Source: Oxalobacteraceae bacterium
Lineage (GTDB): Bacteria > Pseudomonadota > Gammaproteobacteria > Burkholderiales > Burkholderiaceae_D
Assembly (NCBI GenBank): GCA_030698225.1
Contig: JAUYNR010000047.1
Location: 1-64,000 of the forward strand
Length of the DNA stretch: 64,000 nucleotides
Direction of reading: 5' to 3'
Shown: positions 34,625 to 45,175 of the stretch, in pieces
Position numbering within the stretch: the first letter of the stretch is position 1
How the letters are laid out: each line of letters opens with the position of its first letter
Program-made: the position numbers and the translations under genes
The notes under the pieces: generated by a model
What the model was told of the DNA's origin: nothing
What the model saw: the letters and a program-made list of their open reading frames with translations, nothing else
Databases searched by the model: none

Positions 34625-34929
34625 ATGATTCCAGGCGAAGTGCTGATTGAACCCGGCGAGATCGAACTCAATGTCGGGCGCAGGACGGCTACGGTGACGG
34701 TGGCCAATAGCGGCGACCGGCCGATCCAGGTCGGCTCGCACTTCCATTTTTTTGAAACCAATCCGGCCTTGCTGTTCGAGCGCGATCTGGCCTACGGCAT
34801 GCGCCTGAATATCGCCGCCGGTACTGCAGTCAGGTTTGAGCCGGGCCAGCAACGCACCGTCGAACTGGTCGCGCTGGGTGGCGATCGGATAGTGTATGGC
34901 TTTAACGCCAAGGTGATGGGGAAGTTGAA

Positions 34930-34933
<4 letters not shown>
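34625..34933 (+). CDS. ureB: Urease beta subunit
   Basis: A 102-residue UreB from ATG 34625 ([18 protein letters not shown]), which matches the usual N-terminus; GAGG lies just upstream. ATG 34601, overlapping the ureA TAA, would add eight residues and is possible. Contains [14 protein letters not shown] and [17 protein letters not shown]. Its stop overlaps the ureC ATG. Confidence 0.95.
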
Positions 34934-36771
<1,838 letters not shown>

Positions 36772-36773
36772 TT

Positions 36774-36861
36774 AATATATACTGTTGTATGTATATTTTT
36801 AATGCCAATTAAAACATGCGGTAAATGTAGTAAATATGCATATGCCCCGGTAATATTTGAA
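36774..36861 (+). repeat. Dispersed intergenic repeat, copy D
   Basis: ATATATACTGTTGTATGTAT, TTTTTAATGCCAATTAAAAC, ATGCGGTAAATG and ATATGCCCCGG follow the family order. It fills most of the gap between ureC and ureE within the urease operon. Confidence 0.6.
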
Positions 36862-36898
36862 CAAGCCAATTTCACGCCGAGCAGATAACCGCATCAAA

Positions 36899-37444
36899 AT
36901 GCTGACACTCCACACCAGAATTCAACAGGCAGAATCCATCAGCGGCCAGCTCGTCTTGCCCTACGATCTGCGTGAAAAAAGCCGCCAGCGCGCCATCTTG
37001 ACTTCGGGCGAAGAGGTCGCCGTGTTTACCGCGCGCGGCACGGTATTGCGCGACGGCGATCTGCTGATGGGTGACGACGGCCGCGTGGTGCAGATCGTCG
37101 CCGCGCACGAGCCGACTTATCGGGTCGAATGCCCGACGCCACGCGAGCTGCTGCGTTGCGCCTTTCACCTCGGCAATCGACACACCCAGGCGCAAGTCGG
37201 CGGCGATGCCGGCAGCGGATTCCTGCGCATCCGCAAGGACGGCGTCCTGAAGGAAATGCTGGAAGGGCTGGGCGCCACCGTGACCGAGGAGAGCGCCGCT
37301 TTCGAGCCGGAATCCGGCGCGTATAAAAGCGGCGAGGGCGGCGGCCATCACCACCACGGCGACGCGCATGACGGCCATCCGCACAACCCGCTGGCCCCGA
37401 TTCCGCTGCGGCAAAAAATCCACCGTCCGTCCGATCCGAAGTAA
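36899..37444 (+). CDS. ureE: Urease accessory protein UreE (nickel carrier)
   Basis: About 181 residues from ATG 36899 (MLTLHTRIQQ), the family start. N-terminal peptide-binding domain (about 1-75), metal-binding domain (about 76-145; LGNRHTQAQV holds the interfacial His), and a His-rich tail GGGHHHHGDAHDGHPH that stores nickel. It delivers nickel to the UreDFG-urease complex. ureF starts 5 bp later. Confidence 0.93.
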   Translation: MLTLHTRIQQAESISGQLVLPYDLREKSRQRAILTSGEEVAVFTARGTVLRDGDLLMGDDGRVVQIVAAHEPTYRVECPTPRELLRCAFHLGNRHTQAQVGGDAGSGFLRIRKDGVLKEMLEGLGATVTEESAAFEPESGAYKSGEGGGHHHHGDAHDGHPHNPLAPIPLRQKIHRPSDPK

Positions 37445-37449
37445 TTCCC

Positions 37450-38130
37450 ATGCAAGTGGCCGCCCTCCTTCATCTGCTGCAACTCGCCAGCCCGTCGCTG
37501 CCGATCGGTGCCTACAGTTACTCGCAAGGTCTGGAAGCCGCGATTGAAAACGGCATGGTCAACAACGATTTTACGGCGCGGCGCTGGATTGTCGATCAAC
37601 TGCAGCATGTGGTGGCGGTTTTCGAGGCGCCGATTTTATGGCGCTTGTTGCAGGCCTTCGCTGCACGCGATCAACCGGCAGTGGCTGACTGGACCGAACG
37701 CTTTATCGCTGCCCGCGACACCTTTGAGTTTCGCGCCGAATCGATACAGATGGGCTATTCGCTGGGAAAGCTGGTGGCCGACTTGCAGATTGCCGATGCG
37801 GGCTTGCTGGGCATTTTACAAAGTCAGGCCGAGATCCCGCTGCCTACCGCGTTGGCCTGCGCCGCCGTCGCGCTCGACGTGCCGCACGATGCGGTGCTGC
37901 TCGGCATGCTCTTTTCGTGGGCAGAAAATCAGGTGCTGGTCTGCGTCAAATCCGTGCCGCTGGGCCAGGTAGCCGGCCAGCGCCTGTTGTTATCGCTGCG
38001 GCCGGAGCTGGGAGCTTGCGCGCAGCAGGCGCAACAACTGGCCGATGACGAATTATCGAACTGGTCACCCGGACTGTCGCTGCTGTCGATGCAGCACGAG
38101 GTGCAATACAGTCGGCTATACCGGTCATGA
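37450..38130 (+). CDS. ureF: Urease accessory protein UreF
   Basis: A 226-residue all-helical UreF: LLQLASPSLPIGAYSYSQGL at the N-terminus and the ARDTFEFRAES region are typical. It bridges UreD-urease and UreG and checks GTP use during activation. Position between ureE and ureG is standard. Confidence 0.94.
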   Translation: MQVAALLHLLQLASPSLPIGAYSYSQGLEAAIENGMVNNDFTARRWIVDQLQHVVAVFEAPILWRLLQAFAARDQPAVADWTERFIAARDTFEFRAESIQMGYSLGKLVADLQIADAGLLGILQSQAEIPLPTALACAAVALDVPHDAVLLGMLFSWAENQVLVCVKSVPLGQVAGQRLLLSLRPELGACAQQAQQLADDELSNWSPGLSLLSMQHEVQYSRLYRS

Positions 38131-38170
38131 ATCATCTTCATCAATTTAACAATTTCCAAACTACACACAC

Positions 38171-38794
38171 ATGAACAATCCATCCAATCCCCTGCGCGTC
38201 GGCATCGGCGGCCCGGTCGGTTCCGGCAAAACCGCTTTGTGCGAAATGCTCTGCAAAGCGATGCGCGACCAATACGAGATGGCGGTCATCACCAACGATA
38301 TCTACACCAAGGAAGACATGGAAATCCTGCTGCGCGCCGATGCGCTGCCGGCAGAACGCTTGATGGGTGTCGAGACCGGCGGTTGCCCCCACACCGCGAT
38401 CCGTGAAGACGCGTCGATCAACCTGGAAGCGATTGCCCGCATGTGCGCCGATTTTCCGCACCTCGACTTGATCCTGATCGAATCCGGCGGCGACAACCTG
38501 GCTGCGACTTTCAGTCCCGAGTTGTCTGACCTGACCATCTACGTGATCGACGTCGCCGGCGGCGAAAAGATTCCGCGCAAGGGCGGCCCCGGCATTACTC
38601 GCTCCGATCTGCTGATCATCAACAAGACCGATCTGGCGCCCTACGTCGGCGCGGATCTGGGGGTGATGGCGGCAGACGCGAAACGCATGCGCGGCGAGCG
38701 GCCGTTTGTATTCACCAATTTGCGTACCGGCGATGGTGTCGAAACAGTGATCGAATTTATCCGCAAGCAGGGTTTGCTGGACCAATCTGTATAG
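38171..38794 (+). CDS. ureG: Urease accessory GTPase UreG
   Basis: A 207-residue SIMIBI GTPase. P-loop [17 protein letters not shown] (about 10-20), metal-binding [16 protein letters not shown] (CPH motif), ESGGDNL and the guanine motif [10 protein letters not shown]. It supplies nickel and GTP energy to urease assembly. Last gene of the urt-ure cluster. Confidence 0.96.
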   Translation: MNNPSNPLRVGIGGPVGSGKTALCEMLCKAMRDQYEMAVITNDIYTKEDMEILLRADALPAERLMGVETGGCPHTAIREDASINLEAIARMCADFPHLDLILIESGGDNLAATFSPELSDLTIYVIDVAGGEKIPRKGGPGITRSDLLIINKTDLAPYVGADLGVMAADAKRMRGERPFVFTNLRTGDGVETVIEFIRKQGLLDQSV

Positions 38795-38959
38795 GAATAC
38801 CGCACCCATTTGCATTCGAAGCTATCTTCGATTGATCCGTTTAGAAGAACACTTTGTCGCATCAGCCACAAAATAATGCTGCCAAAGCTGGCGCCCGAGT
38901 TGGCCTGTGTCTTGTAACGTTTGGCCTGCCAGGTCTTGCCGCCAGCCCGGCGTTTGCCC

Positions 38960-39125
38960 ACGTCGCTCGCGTATCGCCGCATGCCTGGCGGACGTGATAT
39001 CCAGCAGCACGCCGCTTGCGAGCGCAGCTTGCGTCAGGTCCGAATCATCAGGGAATGCGTGCGATGGGCGAGACATCGAGGCGGTGTCAAGCATGGCAGC
39101 TAATGTCTCGACATCTTGCAAGGGA
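38960..39125 (-). pseudogene. Deleted remnant of a GAF-GGDEF-EAL gene 5' region
   Basis: On the minus strand the frame reads ETLAAMLDTASMS, RPSHAFPDDSDLT, then SGVLLDITSARHAAIRER. These match two separate parts of the intact protein at 24865-27237 (ETLAAMLESASMS, RPSHTFPDDSDLT and NGVLLDITCAKQAAVRER), with about 110 codons missing between them. The likeness also covers DNA around the start. Downstream frames (38822-38960) do not match; one reading, GSIILWL, weakly recalls an IS5-type transposase end, too short to name. Confidence 0.65.
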
Positions 39126-39149
39126 CTGCTGCAAAACGCATCAGTCATT

Positions 39150-39247
39150 GTATATATACTGGATAGCTGTATTATTAATACAGCAGTGAATTAATGCGGC
39201 GAATGCAGTGTTTATATGCATACCCAATGTTTTTTGAATTTTACAGC
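39150..39247 (+). repeat. Dispersed intergenic repeat, copy C
   Basis: TATATATACTGGATAGCTG, TATTATTAATACAGCAGTG, AATTAATGCGGCGAATGCAG and GCATACCCAATGTTTTTT, ending in TTACAGC. Contains the palindrome CTGTATTATTAATACAG. One of the best-kept copies. Confidence 0.7.
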
Positions 39248-39253
39248 AACGGT

Positions 39254-39339
39254 TCAGCCCGCTATGGAAAGCTCCCTCTCCCTAGCCCTCTCCCGCAAGC
39301 GGGAGAGGGGACTCAAACAGTTCTTCCATAACGGGCTGA
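39254..39339. repeat. 86-bp nested palindromic element (MITE-like) past amtB
   Basis: Outer arms TCAGCCCGCTATGGAA (39254-39269) and its near-perfect complement at 39324-39339 flank an inner perfect hairpin at 39286-39309 (CCCTCTCCCGC-AA-GCGGGAGAGGG). The inner hairpin equals the core of the palindrome inserted in ureC. It may also end transcription of amtB from the other strand. Confidence 0.65.
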
Positions 39340-39401
39340 ATAACTACAGGTTGCAAGCAGCGCTGCCCGGCTGCGGGCAGCGTCGCCACCATCAAATCAC
39401 A

Positions 39402-40718
39402 TCAATAGTGATATGCCGATTCGCCGTGGCTGGTGACGTCCAGGCCTTCGCGTTCGACGTCTTCCGCCACCCGCAGGCCGATCACCATGTCCACCAGCTT
39501 GTAGGCAATCACCGATACCACGCCGGACCAGACGATGGTCAGCAGCACTGCGGTGGCCTGGATCGTTACCTGGCTGGCGATCGAGAAGTCGGCTGCACCG
39601 GTGCCGCCCAGCGCCGGCGCGGTGAACACGCCGGTCAGCAGTGCGCCCAGGATGCCGCCGACGCCATGCACGCCGAACACGTCCAGCGTATCGTCGGCGC
39701 CAAGCAGGCGCTTCAGGCCATTCACGCCCCACAGGCAGAGTACGCCGGCCAGCAAGCCGATCATGATCGCGCCCATCGGGCCGACCGTGCCGCAGGCCGG
39801 AGTGATCGCCACCAGACCGGCGACGCAGCCGGAGGCCGCACCCAGCATCGACGATTTGCCCTTCGACAAGGATTCGCCGGCGATCCAGGACAGCGCTGCC
39901 GCAGCCGGCGCCAGCAAGGTGTTGATCAGCGCCAGCGCCGCGCCCGAATTGGATTCCAGGTTGGAGCCGGCATTGAAGCCGAACCAGCCGACCCACAGCA
40001 GCGATGCGCCGACCATGGTCAGCGTCAGCGAGTGCGGCGTCATCGATTCCTTGCCGTAGCCGATCCGCTTGCCGACCATGTAGGCGCCGACCAGGCCCGC
40101 CACCGCCGCATTGATATGCACCACGGTGCCGCCGGCGAAGTCGATCGCGCCCATCTTGAACAGATAGCCGTCGGCAAACCAGACCATGTGGGCAATCGGC
40201 AGATAGCTGAAGGTAAACCAGATCGCCGCGAACAGCAGCACCGCGCTAAAGCGGATGCGTTCGGCGAAGGAGCCGACGATCAGGCCGCAGGTGATGGCGG
40301 CAAAGGTGGCCTGGAATGCGATGAACACGAATTCAGGGATTTTTACCCCGGCGGTAAACGTGTCCGCCAGCGAATCCTTGTCCACTCCCAGCAAGAACAG
40401 TTTGTCGAAGCTGCCGATGAAAGCGTTGCTGCCGGAAAATGCCAGGCTGTAGCCGTAGACCGCCCACAGGATCACGATCAGCGCAAACACCACGAATACC
40501 TGCATCAGCACCGACAGCATGTTCTTGGCCCGCACCAGGCCGCCGTAAAACAGCGCCAGGCCGGGAATCGTCATCGCAATCACCAGCACGGTGGCCATCA
40601 TCATCCAGCCGGTATCGCCCTTGTCGACGGTGACGGCGACCGCCTCAGTCGCGGCCCGCGCAACCGGCGCCGCCAGCAGGGCGCCCAGCGCCCAAAATCC
40701 TGCGTGTAATTTTTTCAT
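39402..40718 (-). CDS. amtB: Ammonium transporter
   Basis: A 438-residue Amt channel with a signal peptide (MKKLHAGFWALGALLAAPVARA) and about eleven helices. Marks: NTGWMMMATVLV-like GDTGWMMMATVLVIAM, FYGGLVRAKNMLSVLMQ, FAGGTVVHINAAVAGLVGAY (pore His) and VHGVGGILGAL (second pore His). Takes up ammonium; GlnK blocks it when nitrogen is ample. glnK lies upstream, 32 bp away, on the same strand. The predicted product ends in TSHGESAYHY. Confidence 0.95.
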   Translation of the reverse strand: MKKLHAGFWALGALLAAPVARAATEAVAVTVDKGDTGWMMMATVLVIAMTIPGLALFYGGLVRAKNMLSVLMQVFVVFALIVILWAVYGYSLAFSGSNAFIGSFDKLFLLGVDKDSLADTFTAGVKIPEFVFIAFQATFAAITCGLIVGSFAERIRFSAVLLFAAIWFTFSYLPIAHMVWFADGYLFKMGAIDFAGGTVVHINAAVAGLVGAYMVGKRIGYGKESMTPHSLTLTMVGASLLWVGWFGFNAGSNLESNSGAALALINTLLAPAAAALSWIAGESLSKGKSSMLGAASGCVAGLVAITPACGTVGPMGAIMIGLLAGVLCLWGVNGLKRLLGADDTLDVFGVHGVGGILGALLTGVFTAPALGGTGAADFSIASQVTIQATAVLLTIVWSGVVSVIAYKLVDMVIGLRVAEDVEREGLDVTSHGESAYHY

Positions 40719-40750
40719 CTGGATTTCCCTTTGGAATATATATGCCTGAT

Positions 40751-41125
<375 letters not shown>

Positions 41126-41138
41126 TCAAATCATCATT

Positions 41139-41154
41139 AGCAGAACTCGTGCCA
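41139..41154 (-). promoter_or_regulatory. Sigma-54 promoter of glnK-amtB
   Basis: On the minus strand, TGGCACGAGTTCTGCT matches the -24/-12 consensus (TGGCACG-N4-TTGCW) with one change. It lies 50 bp before the glnK ATG. Fits NtrC-controlled expression in nitrogen shortage, as for the urt operon. Confidence 0.8.
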
Positions 41155-41307
41155 GCTCCATGGGGTATGATTTTGGCTGGCATTATGCCGGCCGCAGCCT
41201 GGGTATTGATTGCACAGAGCGCTGCATGCACCATCATCGGGCGCTTGCGCCAGGAACGCCCCAAACATTGCACCAAAATTGTGCGCTTGACCATGACGGG
41301 AAACAAT

Positions 41308-41550
41308 ATGAACAAAAGTAATTTTTTGAACGACTTCCAGAACAAGATCAACCAGGTGCTGGAAAACTCGCCGGCCAAGGGGCTGGAAAAGAATGTCAAG
41401 GCGATGCTCAACCAGGGTTTTGCCAAGATGGATCTGGTCACGCGCGAGGAATTCGAGATCCAGACCCAGGTGCTGGCGAAAACCCGCGCCAAGCTCGAAG
41501 CGCTGGAAACCCGGGTGGCCGAACTCGAAGCGCTGCTCAGGCAGCAATAA
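41308..41550 (+). CDS. ubiK: UbiK family accessory factor (BMFP)
   Basis: An 80-residue protein, MNKSNFLNDFQNKINQVLEN with a C-terminal coiled coil (REEFEIQTQVLAKTRAKLEA, LETRVAELEALLRQQ). UbiK helps late ubiquinone synthesis in aerobic growth with UbiJ. The start at 41308 has a GGGAA site; the longer open frame upstream lies in the glnK promoter and is not coding. Divergent from glnK. Confidence 0.85.
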   Translation: MNKSNFLNDFQNKINQVLENSPAKGLEKNVKAMLNQGFAKMDLVTREEFEIQTQVLAKTRAKLEALETRVAELEALLRQQ

Positions 41551-41609
41551 TCCCCGGCTCCGGCCGCTGCATCCCCGTTTGCCCGATTCATCCTCCATTT
41601 TCTGCGCTC

Positions 41610-44600
41610 ATGACTTCAGCTCTTTCCGGCTTTCGCCCTATCCATAAAATCCTGGTTGCCAACCGTTCCGAGATTGCCATCCGCGTGATGCGCGCAGCCG
41701 CTGAACTGGGCATCCGCACGGTGGCGATTTACGCTGCCGAAGACCGCTTCGGGCTGCATCGCTTCAAGTCGGACGAGAGCTATCTGGTGGGCGAAGGCAA
41801 GAAGCCGATCGCCGCCTATCTGGACATCGACGACATCATCCGGATTGCGAAAGAAGCGAAAGTCGATGCGATCCATCCCGGCTACGGCTTCCTGTCGGAA
41901 AACCCCGACTTCGCCGACGCCTGCGCGGCCAACGGCATCGCGTTCATCGGCCCCAAGTCGGAAGTGATGCGCACCCTCGGCAACAAGGTCGCCGCCCGCA
42001 AGGCTGCGGTCGCGGCCGGGGTGCCGGTGATGCCGGCCACCGGCGCATTGCCGCATGACATAGAGGAAGCGAAGAAGCTGGCGCTGGAAGTCGGCTATCC
42101 GCTGATGCTCAAAGCCAGCTGGGGCGGCGGCGGGCGCGGCATGCGGGTGATCGAAACCGAAGCTGAGCTGCCGGATCAGCTGGAAATGGCGCGGCGCGAG
42201 GCGCTGGCCGCGTTCGGCAACGACGAGATGTACCTGGAGAAACTGGTGCGCCGCGCGCGCCATGTCGAAGTGCAAATCCTGGGCGACCGCCACGGCAACC
42301 TGGTGCATCTGTTCGAGCGCGACTGCACCGTGCAGCGCCGCAACCAGAAGGTGGTCGAGCGCGCGCCGGCGCCGTATCTGGACGACGCCAACCGCGCCGA
42401 ACTGTGCGAGGCGGCCCTGCGGCTGGGGCGCGCGGTCGGCTACACCCATGCCGGCACCGTCGAGTTCCTGATGGATGCCGACAGCGGCAAGTTCTATTTC
42501 ATCGAAGTCAATCCGCGCATCCAGGTCGAGCATACGGTCACCGAGCAAGTCACCGGCATCGACATCGTCAAGGCCCAGATCCGCATCTGCGAAGGCGCGG
42601 TGATCGGTTCGCAGGTGGCCGCCGACGGCATCCCGCTGGCCGGCGTGCCGCCGCAAGCCGAGATCCGCCTGAACGGCCATGCGCTGCAATGCCGGGTCAC
42701 CACCGAAGACCCGGAAAACAATTTCACCCCCGATTACGGTCGCCTGACCGCCTACCGCAGCGCGGCCGGCTTCGGCGTGCGGCTCGATGGCGGCACCGCG
42801 TATTCGGGTGCGATCATCACCCCGTACTACGATTCGCTGCTGGTCAAGGTGACCACCTCCGGTCCGACCTCGGACGAGGCGATTGCGCGCATGGACCGGG
42901 CGCTGCGCGAATTCCGCATCCGCGGCGTATCGACCAACCTGCAGTTTCTGGAAAACGTGATCAACCATCCGCAGTTCAAGTCGGGCCAGTGCATCACGCG
43001 CTTCATCGACACTACGCCGGAACTGTTCAAGTTCGCCAAGCGGCGCGACCGCGCGACCCGCCTGCTGCGCTTCGTCGGCGAAGTGGTGGTCAACGGCAAT
43101 CCGGAAATGAAAGGGCGCACCAGTCCGGCAGGCATCCTGCCGCATCCGATCCTGCCGAGCTCAAGCCGCACTGCGCCGATTCCCCCCGGCAGCCGCGACA
43201 AGCTGCGCGAACTGGGCCCGGAAAAATTTGCGCGATGGATGCTGGAGCAGCCGCGCGTGCTGCTGACCGACACCACGATGCGCGACGCCCACCAGTCGCT
43301 GTTTGCGACCCGCATGCGCACTGCCGACATGCTGGCGATTGCGCCGTATTACGCGCGCACGCTGCCCGAGCTGTTCTCGCTCGAATGCTGGGGCGGCGCG
43401 ACGTTCGACGTCGCGCTGCGCTTCCTGAAGGAAGATCCGTGGGATCGGCTGTCGCAACTGCGCCAGCGGGTTCCGAACATCCTGTTCCAGATGCTGCTGC
43501 GCGCCTCCAACGCAGTCGGCTACACCAACTACCCGGACAACGTGGTGCAGCACTTCGTGGCCCAGGCGGCGAAGGGTGGGGTCGATGTATTCCGCGTGTT
43601 CGATTCCTTGAACTGGGTCGAGAACATGCGGGTCGCGATGGATGCGGTGATTGACGCCGGCGCGCTGTGCGAAGGCACCATCTGCTACACCGGCGACCTG
43701 CTCGACAAGGGGCGTCCGAAGTACGATCTGAACTATTACGTGACGATGGCGAAAGAATTGGAGCGCGCCGGCGCCCACATCATCGGCATCAAGGACATGG
43801 CCGGCGTGTGCAAGCCGGAAGCGGCGCGCATGCTGGTCACCGCGCTGAAACAGGAAGTCGGCCTGCCGCTGCATTTCCATACCCACGACACCAGCGGCAT
43901 CTCGGCCGCTTCCGTGCTGGCAGCGATCGAAGCCGGTTGCGATGCGGTCGATGGCGCGATGGACGCGATGAGCGGCCTGACCTCGCAGCCGAACCTGGGG
44001 TCGATCGCGGCGGCGCTTGCCGGCAGCGCGCGCGATCCGGGCGTCGACCACGATGCGATGTTTGCGATCTCCCAGTACTGGGAAGGGGTGCGCCGCAACT
44101 ATGCGCCGTTCGAGGCCGACATCCGCTCCGGCACTTCGGACGTGTACCGCCATGCGATGCCCGGCGGCCAGTACACCAACCTGCGCGAACAGGCGCGCGC
44201 GATGGGCCTGACCCACCGCTGGAACGAAGTCTCGCAAGCGTATGCGGACGTCAACCAGCTGTTCGGCGACATCGTGAAAGTCACGCCGACCTCGAAGGTG
44301 GTCGGCGACATGGCGCTGTTCATGGTCGCCAACGACTTGACCAAGGACGACGTGCGCAATCCGGACAAGGAAATCGGCTTCCCGGAATCGGTGATCTCGC
44401 TGTTTAAGGGCGAACTGGGCTTCCCGCCGGACGGCTTCCCGAAGGAACTGGAACACAAGGTATTGCAGGGCGGCCAGCCGCTGCAAGGGCGGCTCGGCGC
44501 TACGCTGCCTCCGGTCGACTTCGGCGCGGCGCGCGGCGAAGCCGAGAAAAAGGTCGGGCGCGCGATCAGCGAGCAGGAATTGGCGTCCTACCTGATGTAC

Positions 44601-45098
44601 CCGAAAGTGTTTTGCGACTACGCGGAACACCGGCGCCACTACGGCGACGTCAGCGTGCTGCCGACCCCGGTATTCTTCTATGGCTTGCAGGAAGGCCAGG
44701 ACATCTCGATCGACATCGACCAGGGCAAGACGCTGGTGCTGCGCCTGCAGGGGCAAACCGAGGTCGCCGAAGAAGGCCAGAGCAAGCTGTTCTTCGAGCT
44801 CAACGGCCAGCCGCGGCTGGTGCGCATCGACCGCGCCGGCGCGGTCAAGGCGGTCAGCCACCCGCAGGCACAAGACGGCAACCCGCTGCACCTGGGCGCG
44901 CCGATGCCCGGCATGGTGGTGACTGTGGCGGTCAAGGCTGGCCAAAAGGTCGCGAAAGGCGATCCGCTGGTGTCGCTGGAAGCGATGAAGATGGAAACCA
45001 TGATCCGGGCCGAGCGCGATGTGCTGGTCAGGCATGTCCACATCAAGCCCGGCGCAGTGGTCAGCGCGAAGGATTTGCTGATCGAATTCGGCGCCTGA
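41610..45098 (+). CDS. pyc: Pyruvate carboxylase (single chain)
   Basis: A 1162-residue biotin enzyme making oxaloacetate from pyruvate and bicarbonate with ATP. Order: biotin carboxylase domain (about 10-470; HPGYGFLSENPDFADAC, KASWGGGGRGMRV, EVNPRIQVEHTVTEQ), carboxyltransferase domain (about 545-830; LLTDTTMRDAHQSLFATRMR, LECWGGATFDVALRFL, GIKDMAGVCKP), allosteric linker (HRWNEVSQAYADVNQLFGDI), and biotinyl domain with EAMKMET (biotin Lys1127). The full single-chain form is used by many Burkholderiales for anaplerosis. Confidence 0.95.
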   Translation: MTSALSGFRPIHKILVANRSEIAIRVMRAAAELGIRTVAIYAAEDRFGLHRFKSDESYLVGEGKKPIAAYLDIDDIIRIAKEAKVDAIHPGYGFLSENPDFADACAANGIAFIGPKSEVMRTLGNKVAARKAAVAAGVPVMPATGALPHDIEEAKKLALEVGYPLMLKASWGGGGRGMRVIETEAELPDQLEMARREALAAFGNDEMYLEKLVRRARHVEVQILGDRHGNLVHLFERDCTVQRRNQKVVERAPAPYLDDANRAELCEAALRLGRAVGYTHAGTVEFLMDADSGKFYFIEVNPRIQVEHTVTEQVTGIDIVKAQIRICEGAVIGSQVAADGIPLAGVPPQAEIRLNGHALQCRVTTEDPENNFTPDYGRLTAYRSAAGFGVRLDGGTAYSGAIITPYYDSLLVKVTTSGPTSDEAIARMDRALREFRIRGVSTNLQFLENVINHPQFKSGQCITRFIDTTPELFKFAKRRDRATRLLRFVGEVVVNGNPEMKGRTSPAGILPHPILPSSSRTAPIPPGSRDKLRELGPEKFARWMLEQPRVLLTDTTMRDAHQSLFATRMRTADMLAIAPYYARTLPELFSLECWGGATFDVALRFLKEDPWDRLSQLRQRVPNILFQMLLRASNAVGYTNYPDNVVQHFVAQAAKGGVDVFRVFDSLNWVENMRVAMDAVIDAGALCEGTICYTGDLLDKGRPKYDLNYYVTMAKELERAGAHIIGIKDMAGVCKPEAARMLVTALKQEVGLPLHFHTHDTSGISAASVLAAIEAGCDAVDGAMDAMSGLTSQPNLGSIAAALAGSARDPGVDHDAMFAISQYWEGVRRNYAPFEADIRSGTSDVYRHAMPGGQYTNLREQARAMGLTHRWNEVSQAYADVNQLFGDIVKVTPTSKVVGDMALFMVANDLTKDDVRNPDKEIGFPESVISLFKGELGFPPDGFPKELEHKVLQGGQPLQGRLGATLPPVDFGAARGEAEKKVGRAISEQELASYLMYPKVFCDYAEHRRHYGDVSVLPTPVFFYGLQEGQDISIDIDQGKTLVLRLQGQTEVAEEGQSKLFFELNGQPRLVRIDRAGAVKAVSHPQAQDGNPLHLGAPMPGMVVTVAVKAGQKVAKGDPLVSLEAMKMETMIRAERDVLVRHVHIKPGAVVSAKDLLIEFGA

Positions 45099-45175
45099 CG
45101 CATACCGTAATTCAATCGTTAGCCGGTCGGCTGCGGGCCACGCCTGCAGCCGACCGAAACCACTGAAAACCCGCC

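Noticed and set aside
38822-38960. IS5-type transposase remnant beside the GGDEF-EAL fragment
   Set aside because: Only a short GSIILWL-like string recalls the family; not enough to annotate.
39175-39191. CTGTATTATTAATACAG as a LexA box
   Set aside because: It resembles a CTG-N10-CAG SOS box, but the spacer is N11 and the motif belongs to the dispersed repeat, other copies of which lack CAG.
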